From: Hymenoscyphus infarciens
Taxonomy: Eukaryota; Ascomycota; Leotiomycetes; Helotiales; Helotiaceae
Direction: 5' to 3'
Length of the DNA: 64,000 bases
Assembly (NCBI GenBank): GCA_001414345.1
Contig: LLCB01000006.1
Coordinates: forward strand, 62,001 to 126,000
Both the position numbers and the translations under genes were made by a program. This document shows, in pieces, positions 12,308-24,103 of the stretch; positions within the stretch are counted from its first letter, which is position 1; every line of letters begins with the position of its first letter. Under the pieces are notes generated by a model. The model ran no database searches. It was not told the origin of the DNA and worked only from the letters and a program-made list of their open reading frames with translations.

Positions 12308-13930
12308 TTAGAGTCTTTTAAGAAGTTGATTTAAGGCATTAACTTCGTCCTCTCCTTCTATATCTATAGTATATACTAAGATGCCTCTTATAGTTAAGTT
12401 ACTTAGTATAGTATCTCCTCTTATACTTATATTATTTATATAGTCGTAGTTATCTAGGATATAGTAGAAATCTGTTAGCTAGTCTAGTCGATTCTTAATA
12501 TACTCTTTTAAATATATAAGAAGTCGCTTATGCTTTATGTCCTTATCTCGTTCTTTAGACGTGTTAGTATTAGGCTTAACTTTAACTTTAATCGATTAAT
12601 CGATACTAAGTAGATACTTAGTACTATTGGTTTTAATACGCCTTTATATACTAGTAAAACGTTCGATTAAGAGTCCTCTATACTTAGTATATATAATATT
12701 AGTAGGCCTCGTTAATAAGGGTCGGAGTAGTATCTAAAAGGCTTCTTTAGAGGGTATAGCGGATGCCTAGTATAGTAGAGATAGTAGAGTATTAAGACGA
12801 CGGCGCTTTAGAGACGGCTTAATTTTAAGACTTTATATAATAAGTGGTGATATATCTCTTATAGGTTCTACTACTTCTATAGCTTCTATAGTTTCTACTA
12901 CTTCTATAGGTTCTACTACTTCTATAGATTCCACTGCTTCTACTACTCTTATAAGTTCTATATCCTCGTCTTTAATATTATCTAAATTAGTACTCTTATA
13001 CCTAGAGTACTTATTAGAGGCCTATTCACTCTTAGAGTTATCTTAAGCTAGGTCTACTAGAATAGGTTTTCTTCCTTTTAAGAGCTTTTAAGAATAGAGA
13101 TCGATAACTTTATTTATTAGTGCTCTAATAGAGAGAGTATAGTTATAAGAGTTAATTTAAGTACTAAGAGTAACCTATTTAAAACTAGTAGCTTTAAAGT
13201 AACTAGGACTCTAAGACTACTATTTAAAATAGTCCTAGTTACTAGCAAGGTCTTAAATAAAGTAACTTAAGATAGCTAGACATCTCCTAACTAGGCTAGT
13301 ATTACCTCCTCTACTAATCTATATATTAAGGTTTCTTATACCTTTATTCTTTTATAGATAGTTAATAAATTTCCTTTATATACTAAGTAGACTTATAAAA
13401 GAGACGATGTTAGTATCTTAATACTCGACTTCAGTATTAGCGTCTAGAATAAGAAGTCGTAGACTTATAAAGAGTTTTCGTTTAATAATTATAACCTAGA
13501 TATACTATAGTATAGTAAGGTATTATACCTAATTTATTTTAACCTAGGTTTCTATCTAAGTAACTATAAGTATAATAATTATATCTTAAGACTTAATTTA
13601 GTCTAAGCTAAAGATATATAAGAAGTATTTAAATAAAGAGTAGTACTTATTTATATTATCTTACTAGTTTACCTTTTCCTACTTTATATAATAGATAATA
13701 GAGTATTATATAATCTAGTAAGGTAAGTATACTCTATTATAAGTATTATTAATTTTAGATAGGTAATACTAGATATTATAACTAGTAGAGTTAGTCTTTA
13801 AACTTCTAGGTAATAGGAGTTTTAAGTATTAAGTATTAATATCTATGAAGTTAAAGAAAAGTTCTTTTAAAAGAGTAATAGCTTTTAACTTCTTAAGAGT
13901 TATACTAGAGGCGTTTCTAGTATTTAACAT
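12308..13930 (-). pseudogene. Unidentified 540-codon reading frame downstream of pol in the Copia element
   Basis: If TAA/TAG codons are read as former CAA, CAG or TGG, a single uninterrupted frame runs from ATG at 13930-13928 to a TAA at 12310-12308. That is 541 codons including the stop. It begins MLNTRNASSITLKKLKAI. Its middle holds a repeated acidic stretch (ESIEVVEPIEVVETIEAIE, minus strand of about 12945-12880) and a basic cluster (LKRRRLN). The C-terminal part contains DKDIKHKRLLIYLKEYI and ends LNQLLKRL. I recognise no domain. It has the same strand as pol and lies between pol and the 3' LTR. It could be an env-like extra gene, a captured host gene, a displaced gag or a nested element. 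The function is unknown. Confidence 0.6.
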
Positions 13931-14309
13931 TTTTTAAGTAGAATAAGTATTTAAAAAAAGATAATTTATAGATAATAAAAAGAGTTTAATTATAAGATAT
14001 TTAAGTATTAGGTATATATAGATAGTTAGTATAGTAGCTAGAGCGCTAAGTAGCCGACTACGTAATATAAATTATTAGTCTTAGTAATATAATCTCCTCT
14101 TATAATTTATACTATATAGTTATATAACTTTTAAAAACTATAATAAAAAACGTTTTTTAAGTACTAGATCTATTCTTTAGTATCTAAAGGTATAATAGTA
14201 TAAGTATAAAGAGTATATTATATAACCTTCTTTTATTTTCTTTAAAGTATTAGATATAGCTTTATAGTATTTTTAAGTAAGTATAGAGTAATAGTAATAC
14301 TCTACTAAG

Positions 14310-17300
14310 CTTTTAGATACCCCTCTTCTTAACACCTATTAAGAATTAGAACTTCTTAAAAGTATTCCTAAAAAGGGGTTTTATAAGTCTATCTACTACT
14401 TACTCTTTTATATTAATAAACATAAGGTTTATATATCCTTTAGCTTATACTTCTCTAACCTTAATATCTTAAGTAGTAATATACTTAGTATAGTTATAGT
14501 AGATAGGGTTTTTTATAAGTATTATAACCTCTTAATTATTATAAAGGATTATTATAGTAACTCTTAGTTTAGTCTCTAGAATAAGCTAGTCTAAGAGACG
14601 TCATAGCTAAATAGCTTTATTTATAGTATTTATCTCTCTCTTAAGTTCTACTTTATATAAGAATAGTAAGACTATAGCCTATCTTTTAGATAACTATAAG
14701 ATAGCGCTACTACTAATATTAAAGAGGTATCTAAAAGTAGATTATCTAGTTTTATAGTATCTAGCCTAGTTAGTATCTAAATAGCCTATAAGTCTCTTAA
14801 GCTTACCTTAAAACACTAAGTCGTAGCTTATAGTACTCTTAAGATAACGTATAATTCGTTTTACTACTATCTAATATTTATTAGTTAGATTAGATAAGAA
14901 TCTACTTATAATAGACATAGAGTAGACAATATCTAGTCGATTACTAAGTATAGCGTATATAAGTAAGCCTATTATAGACTAATATTAATATCTAAAGGTC
15001 TTTAACGCCTTATAGTCTTTAAAAGTACTTATAAGATAATTATTTACTTCTATTAGCATATAACATATCTTAGCTTTAAGTATATTAAAATTATAAAGTA
15101 TTTTTTTAATATAGACGTATTATCTTAACTAAAGAGTACGTTACCTTCTATTATAAGTTATTATTATTCTAAGATAGAAGGCTACTAGTCTAAGATTGAA
15201 TATCTTAAATCGTTAACTAAGTACTACCTTGATTTTATTAATTTCTTTTATTAAACTACTAGTAATAAGAAGGTTATTAATATAGGCTATAATAATAATG
15301 TCTTTATAGTAGAAGACCCTAGTATTTATATTAAGTAGTTTAAAGCTAAGCGTTTTTAAAAAGCTATAAAAAGTGTTATACTAGACTTTAGAAGCTTATT
15401 TTAATCTATAGAATACTTTTTTAAGTTTATAGACTTTAGTACTATCCTCTCTACTATTTAGGAGTTTTATATAGACCTCTTCTTTAATATTACTATATAA
15501 GAAGGCAGTTTTAATATCTATCTATTTAATCTCCTAGTTTAGAGTAGTAGTGATTATAAAGATAAGTTTATAGCTTATTAGCTTTATAATAGTAGTAAAG
15601 GTTTTATTAAAGTCGATACTCTCTTCTTATTTAAAGCTGTAGACTACCTAGTAGGCCTTATACTAGGTAACCTAGCCTTTGTTATTTATTTTAAGTTTAT
15701 AAACCTATCTACTTATAAGGACCTTTTAGTTTACTAGTCTATCTACTATCTTCTAAATATTATTTTCCTTAATAGAGTCTACTTCCTTATCTTTAGCCTC
15801 TGTCTACTTCTTAGCTTTAGTATAGGCGTAGGCTTGTTTATATATTTACAGTTTAAAAACGTTATATTATACCTAGGCTAGTAGTACTACTATAAACTAT
15901 AACTTGTTAATTAGCTAGTAGATAAGAGCGAATAGTAGTAGGTTAGAAGAGAGTACTAGTTAAAAGCTATAGTTATCTATATAGTCTACTATGTTATCTA
16001 ATAAAGTTCTAAGACTACTAAGGTTAGAGCTATCGTCGTCTATAGAAGGTTATAACCTTTAACGTATTTATAACCTTAATACTCTTATAGTAGTAGATAT
16101 AGCTAGATTATAATATATAACGATTATAGGCTTCAGTGGTAGTAGAGTAGATAGAGGTATTACTTCTTTATTTTAATAAAGTACTAAGATGTCGTTTTCT
16201 AAATTATTAGATAGCTTTATAAATCTAGAGCCTTTAAGCTTAGATAAAGATAGTAAGTAGCCTAGTCTTAGATATACTCGTAGTTTCTTTATTTAACTCC
16301 TTTCTCTTAGAGATATAGGTCTTTAATCTTTTATCTCCTACTAGCGTATTTTACTAGTAGTTTATAACTTATATTTATAAGACTCCTTAATTAGCTTTAT
16401 AACTACTTTAGTAGTATCTATAATAGCTCTTTTAATTTTAAATATAGAGTTAACTTTAAGATTAACTATCTTACTTTATTATTAATTAGGATCTACTTTA
16501 TTAAGTCGTTAGTCTAGAGTAATCTTAGAGATAAAGACTTTAGATACTAGTTCTTTTACTTATAAATTAACTTATATTTTGTTAATATAAACATTATTAG
16601 CCTAAACGATTTTCTTATTAGTAGTCTAGATCTACTTAATATAATCTCCTTTATAGCTTATTAGACGTCTAGAAAAAGTTTAAGCCTTTTTAAGCTTACT
16701 CTTTTTAAGCTTATTTTTAAGAACTATATACTATAACTTTATAATTCTTAAATAATTAATATAAGAGTATAAGCTAGTAATAGCCTTAAAAGGGGAAATT
16801 TTAGTAGCTATGTAAATATGTCTTTAGTAAAGATAGATAAAGGTTTATAATAATTTAAGCTAAAAGTAGTTAATATAAAAGTTAAGATAGTGCCTTTTTA
16901 TTATCTCTACTATCTACTATAAGGTTTAGCCTAAGCGTTTAATAGCTCTATTTATCTTAAGATTATTTAAGATTATAGTTTTAAGTATAATACCTTCTTT
17001 CTTAAAATATTTACTAAGAGTAGTACTAATATATTTACTCTTATTATTACTATAAATATAATAGATCCGTTGTTTAAAGCGCTTATAAGTAGCCTTATAT
17101 TCCTTAAAATAAGCTAATATATTACTTTTATATTTTATATTATAAGCTTCTATATCTTTTATTTTATTATAATAAAAGTATACCTAGTATTAAAAACTAA
17201 ATAGTCTAGGTTTTAGAGGTCCTATAACGTCTATATATACTAATTCTATAAAGTAATATCTAGGCTCTATATAGCTTAAATAAAGAACTAATTTTAGATA

Positions 17301-18200
17301 CCCTTCTACGTAGATAGTATAGATATAGCCTTTTATATATGTCTTTTTATCTATATTATAAGATCTTTTATAAAGTGCTTTAATTACTTTATTACTTATA
17401 TATCTTAAGTAAGTATACTAAGTTATATTTACTAGCTTATTAGTATAGACAATCTAGGCTTTAGCTAATATTTTAGAATATAGGCGAGAGCGTAGTAGAA
17501 GCTTATATTAGCTTAGGAGTACTAGAAGTTCTTTACGTCTTATAAGCTAAATTATAGTATTAGAAAGAGTTCCTAGTATTAATATCTAAAAGTTATCTTT
17601 AATAGTAAGTTTATAGATATATAGAGTTTTAGTATTTAATAGAGTCTAAATATACTTATATGTTTTCTATAAGTCTACTTAGAGCCTCTTATTTAGTAGC
17701 TATAAAAAGGAAAGAAGGTTAGCTCTTAGAATAGAGTAGTAGAGTATATTAGAGAGTAGTAGTATCTATAGTCTAGTTTCTATTTCTATAACTAACTTTA
17801 CTATTCCTTTAAAGATAATAAGTAATTATATTCTACTAATACCTACTACTATTTATAGTTTATTAGAGTTTAGAAGCTTTAGATTTATAAAGAGTAACTT
17901 TTAGTAATAAATAGATTTAAAGTATCTACTATTAATAATCTATTTTTATAATAAGGATTTAGGTGTTAAGGCTCTTAGTACTTTAAGGTTTAGTATAAGG
18001 TATACTATCTAAGCCTAATAAGGGATAGAGTAGTAGTTAGCTTTGTTATTTTAGTTAATAACTAATAGTCTTATAAATACTATAGTAGTAGTCTTAGTAT
18101 TCTTATCTTTTAACTTCTTTTTTTAATCTTAGATATTACTTTAAAAGTAAGAACGCTTCTTATATTTAATAGCTTTTATAGCTACCTTATTAGTTATTTG
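14310..18200 (-). pseudogene. Copia pol remnant: integrase, reverse transcriptase, RNase H
   Basis: The reverse transcriptase signature YVDD has become Tyr-Ile-Asn-Asn at 15273-15284, followed by LLITSSLIKEINKIK and a RIP-broken RF*-type block. RNase H lies at about 14780-14430: GYLDTN (from GYSDADW), STFRYLFNISSSAI, then SKR*AIVLL, KNPIYYNYTKYI and a GLTKPL-like end. Integrase occupies the region above about 16500, too decayed to delimit. Loss of the catalytic Asp pair and dozens of stops make the protein certainly non-functional. Confidence 0.8.
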
Positions 18201-19857
18201 CTTATTATAAGCTAGCTTTAAATAAGGATATTTCTTAATATAGTTTACTTCTAGATAATACATTTTACTATAATATATATATTTTAGTATTTTATTAATT
18301 CTAGATTATTTATAAGTAAGTATACTTATTATTATATTATTAGTATCTATAGTTATATACTATTCCTCTTTTTAAACTACTACTATAAGTTTACTAATAG
18401 ATATAATATAGCTAGTATTATTAATATAGTTATAAGTCTAGGCCTAATATCCTTTAAAAGTATTATATACTAGAGTAAGGCTAAATATATAAAGTTAACT
18501 AAACTAAGGATCTTTAAGTTTAGTATCTAGTAAGATAAGTAAGAGCTTATAATCGATTTAGAGGAACTAAGAGTTATACTCTTAGATAGAAGTAAAGACG
18601 TTAAGCTATAGAGATAAGAGCTTACTTATAAGTTAATTAAATTATATTAATCCTTTAAGCTAAAATCTATTCTTAAGTTTTATAAGAAGTTATAGAACAT
18701 TATTACTATTATTCTTAATATAGTTCCTAGCTAGGAAGCTATACTTACTATATATTATATAAGATCTAACGTCTAAGAATTTAACTTATTCTTTATCCTC
18801 CTTTCTATATTCTTTCTTCTTAGCTACTATTAGCTCTAGGATAGCAGCTTATCTAAGACCTATAGCTTATACTACTAGGAGAGTATCTAGTCGCTACTTC
18901 TTATAAGTAATAAGCTACTTATAGTAGTAGTCTTTAATATAGAGGCTATCAACGACTCGTCTTTCCTATTTAGTCTAGTTAGCTTCGTTAAGCTCTTAGA
19001 TATTATTCTAAGTTTGATTTTCAGTAGATATAATTAAGAAGAGCTAGGTATACTAGGAGTAGAGGAGGTAGGAGTAGAAGAGGTAGAAGTAATAGATAAA
19101 GGTTCTTTAGTATAGAGTCTAAAGATATTTATAAGGCTTAGAGAAGGAGGAAGAAGTTCGTTTTCTAATAAGAATAATTTAGTAGTATTAGAGCTAGTAT
19201 TAGTTTTAGATTCGGTTTTAGATTTAGATTCAGATTCTAGATTAGAGAGTATATAGTTAGAGTCTTTAAGTAAGTCGTCTTTATAAAAGTATTTAAGATA
19301 AGTTTAAAGAAGAGTTTAAGTATAATAGAGAAAAAGATTAAGTCTAAAGTATAATATAAGTAAGTACTATCTTATCTTCTTTATTATTTAATAGGCTAAG
19401 AAGCGTCTTCTTAAAACTACTCTTAGCCTTTCTTAACTTATCTTAAATTAGCTCTTAGTAATCTTCTAAGACCTTATTTCTTCTAATACATTTATTTTAA
19501 ATTTTTTACTTATATTAATATAATTTTATAAGCTATCTAAGTAGTATATTAAGAGGTTAGTGTTTTTTAACTTCTTTAAGATTGCTAAGTTTTTACTACT
19601 AGAGAGCTATATAGGCTAGGTTAGGGGTCGACCTAGTATTTTAGTACTTAGATACCTTAGTACTTTTATTATAACACGTGTTAAGATAAATTAAAGGTAA
19701 TAATACTAGGTATAATAGATATAAGAGATCCTGTTTTTAAATTATAATAACTTATATATCTATTAGTAGAACACGCTTATACTAGGTTAAGGAATTATTT
19801 AAGAACTTAGTAGTAATTTAATTAATAAGTTCAAAGTAGAATTCTAGGCTTATAACC

Positions 19858-19987
19858 TATTAAAAGAATAGTATAAGGTTTAATATAATTATATTACTTA
19901 AGTAATTCTAGAGAGGAATTGCTCTCTACTTATATATAAGAGGGTTTAGGAAGACCTATATTATATAACAGGTACGGATGTTCAACA
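19858..19987 (-). repeat. Copia LTR (5' LTR of the minus-oriented element)
   Basis: This is the 130-base partner of 12061-12190. It begins TATTAAAAG (from TGTTGAAAG) and ends GTTCAACA. The shared core from CTAGAGAGGAATT to AGACCTATATTA is nearly identical in both. Differences are transitions only, which fits RIP rather than ordinary drift. Confidence 0.9.
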
Positions 19988-19992
19988 ATAGC
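19988..19992. repeat. Target-site duplication ATAGC, right copy
   Basis: This is an exact repeat of 12056-12060, directly abutting the end of the LTR at 19987. Confidence 0.85.
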
Positions 19993-20180
19993 CACTCTTG
20001 TATCTTATCTCCTTTTATCATATATATTACCACCTTTCCTCCTAAGCGATGGGTTACTCTAAGTGCTGTTATTTCTGTTATAAACAATTCTAGCATTTTA
20101 AATAACCTCATCCTAGCCTAGCAGATCCTTGGAGGTAGCTAGTCCTCTAATAAGGTATATCTCTCAACGAAGTTTTAGAC
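19988..20180 (-). pseudogene. Ty3/Gypsy pol relic, continuation beyond the Copia insertion
   Basis: The minus strand here ends GDKIQEW and then runs into the Copia LTR. If the Copia element and one ATAGC copy are removed, it continues at 12055 as LSPLDATRVR*FLGAVGFI. This rebuilds the Gypsy block KI..IQEW..P....+FLG...FYR+FI. The relic is recognisable only to roughly 20100-20180, after which the sequence no longer reads as pol. Confidence 0.65.
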
Positions 20181-21858
20181 TCCTGCGAATATATTTCCAA
20201 CGTAAAATGCGGTCTTAGGTAACCAATTTTCTGTTTGGGCTACCACTAGAGTGTGGTTGTGATAAAAATGGTGTGTACGAAGCTGGTCCCATGAAACGTT
20301 GGAACTGGCAACCCCCCCCCCCCCCATCTGTCACCTCTACACCTTGCCCCATGAGGGGAAAATAGCTAGGAATCGACCGCAGCAAAACTTTCGACAGCAA
20401 GAAAATGGGAATTTTAGAACACTCAGAAGAAAGAAAGCTTTGAGACGAAACTCGTTGGTTTCCGCGCCGGCCTGAAAACCTTCACAGAGTATTGCAGCAA
20501 GTTCTTAAACTGGTCCATCTCTGTATCTTCCTCTGACAGGCCCTGGTTGATGGCTTTGTGTATGGACATTCCTTTCGCTGGTTTACATAGTACGCTTCAA
20601 CAGTTCATTTATAATTCACCCAAACGGATGAGTAACAAACATCGCCCATGCTGATGGTGAACTTGTTACGGAGTGGAAGACAGTGAAGTCAGTCCTCACC
20701 GTCTTATCCAGTACTGCTGTTTCCGATGCGCTCTTCGTGGGTTTGATCTGAGAGAGGTTCAAGTGTTTCTTCCTTGCCGGGGATGAGAATACTAAAGTTG
20801 AATTTGAGCGAGGAGCAACACAGTGGATGCGATTGTTGACTTCGTAACGAGGAAGCATGAAGCTATTCGGTTAGTGCAAGGATCTCGGATGCTTCCAGGA
20901 ACTTTCTAGTTCACCAAAGACTGTCGGAATCTGTGCCAGGTGGCAAAAAGAGATGCCCTTGAAGCACTTCCTCCCATCCTCCGAAGCGAAGCTCAAAGGA
21001 CCAAAAACTTGGTTTTCTAGTTCTCCTAGATTAACTTTGACAATCACGTAGCAGTCAGTCGTAGAGTCGGATCAGTAACTCGTTCTGTGAGATCTAGGTG
21101 TGTATGGTCCAGTCGTATTGTTCCACGAGACGAATCAAGACTGCAACCCCAAATTTCAAGTATAGCTGATATTAACTACAAGATGATTAATCATGGTTTC
21201 AGACCAGCCAAAGGAAAGAAGACAGGGTTGGTGAATTATCCGGAAGATGCTATGGCAAAGAGGTTGGTTGCTAGGTTTAGATAATACCTCTCTTGTCTTT
21301 GCTCACTGAGGATGACCTACTCTTCCTTTACTTTCTCACTTGTTTGAGAGATCTTTTTCAGTGTCTTACCATCGGATCTTTTGCCATTGTCGAAATTTCA
21401 GCTAGCGCCAGAGACTTTACGTTATCTTGCGAATTATCGGTCCTTGGGTTAGAATCAGAGGCAAATTTGGTTTGCCTTGACAAGTGGACGGAGTTTCGTG
21501 GTCGACTGGGTTTTCGCAAAGTCTGAACAAATGAATCATGTGCGGCCTTGCTACTGTATCCCATGAACAAACCGTATGTTACTAGTCATAAGAAACACTG
21601 AAACTGAACAACGGGTTTGGAGTAAAACGGTATACCCATATCCAAACGCCATCATAGACCAAATAGTTTTCGGTAGCTTCCCTATATATCCAAGAAGAAA
21701 GCGTGTATCCAAGAGCGAAAGGAAACTCGTGATGACCATCATGTGTGCTGACACGCTCAAGCGGGCTTCGAGATAAACATCTCAACTTTCTTGAGCTCGT
21801 CCACACAACGAGATGTAAAAGTAACGTGAATGTAACTCATTGGTGTCAAAACACAACC
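20181..21858. other. Gene-poor spacer with a poly(C) tract
   Basis: Composition is ordinary here. A run of 14 C lies at 20312-20325. Short frames on both strands lack recognisable domains and introns do not connect them. I see no supportable gene. Confidence 0.4.
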
Positions 21859-24103
21859 TCACAACTTACTATCAACACAACAAAGCTTCCCACTCTCCCC
21901 CACAACCGCCTTCCCAACCTCCTGCTGATGCTCCACACTAGCAAGCACACTCTTATTAAAACTCTGCACACTAGGCGGGACATCCAGCGCCGGATTCTTA
22001 TCAAAGAAATTCACCGGCTTGAGAGAAACCTTGATAATCTCCACCGGCATAACAGGGAAATCCTCAATCCTAGGAACATGGTTGATACCAAATTGTACCC
22101 AAACAACCACATCATCATCAAGAACATTATCTTTTCTGGCAGCCCAACTTCGTACGCCTGTCCCACCGCGAGACTGATTTGTGTATTTCCCACCCGAGTA
22201 GAGCTCGTCATCACGGTGGGAGGTGACGTATATGTTGTGGTCGCCGAACTCGGCTCGTTTGTGGTGGAAACTATCTTTATCGGCAAGGAGTTTTTGGAAG
22301 GGGGGAGCATGGATTTTGTAGGCGACTGGCTTGCCGTTTATGGGGTTCTTGATGGAGGAGTTTTGGATTTTGAAGGTTCGGTTGGTGTCGAAGTCAAGGT
22401 CAAAGCCGCCGGATGTAGTGATGGGTGTTTCGGTTACGGTGTAGCCTACTCCGTGGGGGTTGAAGTCGGAACGTGGCATGGCGTGGGCTTCATCGTAGAC
22501 GACGCGGTTGATGGGTCCATCAATCATGGGGTCTACGCGTAGGGAGAAGATGTGTTGGTGGTGGGCGGCGAGGACTCCGGGGTGTACCACTGTTCCGAAT
22601 GGAACGGAGATGCCTTCGTCGATTGGTTGGGTTGAGAGGATACCTGTTGCTCGAACTTCGTACATCACTTCTCCGGCTTGGTTGAAGATGAATGCAAGAA
22701 TGTATTCATAGTTCGAGACGGTAATGATGGATTGGAGGACCAACTCTCTGTTTCGAGCGATTGCGGCCCGGCCCGTTCTGTAGTTCGTATGCTTCCATGC
22801 GATACCGTTGTCTTGCTCGTGGATGCAAACAACGTTTGGCATATCTAGAGAATCTCCTTTGTCGTCACTGAGTACTGCCGAGAGGTAATGAATGGACCCA
22901 AGGCAATCACAACCCAATTGCAAGTTGTTGGCCATGATACCCGCTCCAGCATCACCAAGATCAAATGCTGCTTTCTTGTGGAACGGGTGGCGTGGATCAG
23001 CGTATGGGATACTCATATCTGAGAGAGATAGTCTGTAGAAGAGTGGACGACCAGCATAATGAACATCATACAAGACCATTCCCTCACGTTGGTTAAAACC
23101 AACCTTGAATGCCCATTTTTGCCACTCAATCGTATGACCTTGCTCACTGAAGTTGGAAACGTTGAATGAGGCACCCTCGGGTTGGATAATATTGAGTGGC
23201 TTCAAATCGGTTCGAAGTGTTTGAGCTTCCGGGATGTACTCGTTCGGCGGTTGGAGTTTATATGGTGTTGGCTCTTTGAGCGTGTTATCGGCTCCTGTTG
23301 GTAGGTAATCAATTCTTGTAACTTTCATGGTCTCGGCACTAACGACAGGCGAGATACTGAGTGGCATGGCATAATGGTTACTGTCTGCTTCGGATGAATT
23401 CTTTGGATCCCGAATGTAGAGGAAGCATTGAAACATTCTCTTTTCGTCTGAGAAGAGTCCCTCGTTGACTCCATCGGAGCCTATAAATTGTCAACAATAG
23501 TTCCAGTTGGGTGATTAGATGGTAGGGAAATCATACCATAAATCCAAGGGTCACTGATAACGACAGTGCCCTTTGGAAGTTGAAGTTTTGCGATTTCCGC
23601 TTGTACTCCCTCGTCTGCCAACGCGACTTGCTCGACCTTGACGATCTCATCCCCGTCTGCATTACTGTGCACGTTTGGACCCAAACGCAAGTTACTCTGG
23701 ACCGTACTTGCACTCAGGTTTATGATTGCTTCATGGAGTTTATCCTTCAACAAGTCAGTAACGAGGTTCTGGCATTGGGGAAACCCAATTCCAAATCCAA
23801 CTCATGGATATCTTCAATTGTACGTACAGTGTTACGGATGTAGTACACAACAAAACTTCGTCTGTCGATAGTGGGGGTCGACTGGCCACTGTGTTCCGCT
23901 GCCAAATACGGAGATAGTTCCGCTTTGCTGGGTTCTTGTAAAGTGATGCTTTTAAATTGGAGTTTGGTGTCTGCCGGCCAGGAACTCTTGATCAAGCGTG
24001 AACTTTCAGTAATCTCAAAGGCAGTCAATGGGCCAAGAGGATGCTGTGGTGCCGCTTTTCCTCCCACAATTGGGAGGGAGGTGGCAATCTGTTCGACAGA
24101 CAT
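21859..24103 (-). CDS. Copper-containing (TPQ) primary amine oxidase
   Basis: Three exons (24103-23828, 23744-23537, 23480-21859) with introns of 83 and 56 bases encode 701 residues. The joins give VVYYIRNT-DKLHEAI and DPWIYG-SDGVNEG, both family-typical. Tyr419 in TVSNYEY is the precursor of the topaquinone cofactor (consensus TXXNY[DE]). Asp335 in FDLGDAGAG is the likely catalytic base. His469 and His471 (HQH), with a distant His in NHVPRIEDFPVMP, should bind copper. The enzyme deaminates primary amines to aldehydes, releasing NH3 and H2O2, usually for nitrogen supply. There is no signal peptide, so it is probably peroxisomal or cytosolic; the C-terminal SKL before the stop (VDSKL) is a peroxisomal PTS1 signal. 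A GATA-factor type site (CTTATC, 24252-24257) lies upstream. Confidence 0.93.

Larger units (their letters stand above)
12061..19987 (-). mobile_element. Complete RIP-inactivated Ty1/Copia retrotransposon inserted in a Gypsy relic
   Basis: The element is 7927 bases long, bounded by 130-base LTRs and by ATAGC duplications. Coding direction is minus: gag and pol run from about 19800 down to about 14310. Domain order is gag with a decayed zinc-knuckle-like block (about 18160-18120), integrase, reverse transcriptase, then RNase H. That order is the Copia one. Every domain is broken by TAA/TAG codons at former Gln or Trp positions. The sequence just inside the 5' LTR (minus strand GGTTATAAGCC, near 19857-19847) may be the primer-binding site, but I could not identify the tRNA. 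About 2 kb lies between pol and the 3' LTR, far more than Copia elements usually have; see the separate reading frame there. Confidence 0.9.

Noticed and set aside
21745..22542. 265-codon plus-strand frame opposite the amine oxidase
   Set aside because: It is the antisense shadow of the copper amine oxidase exon and has no domain features of its own.
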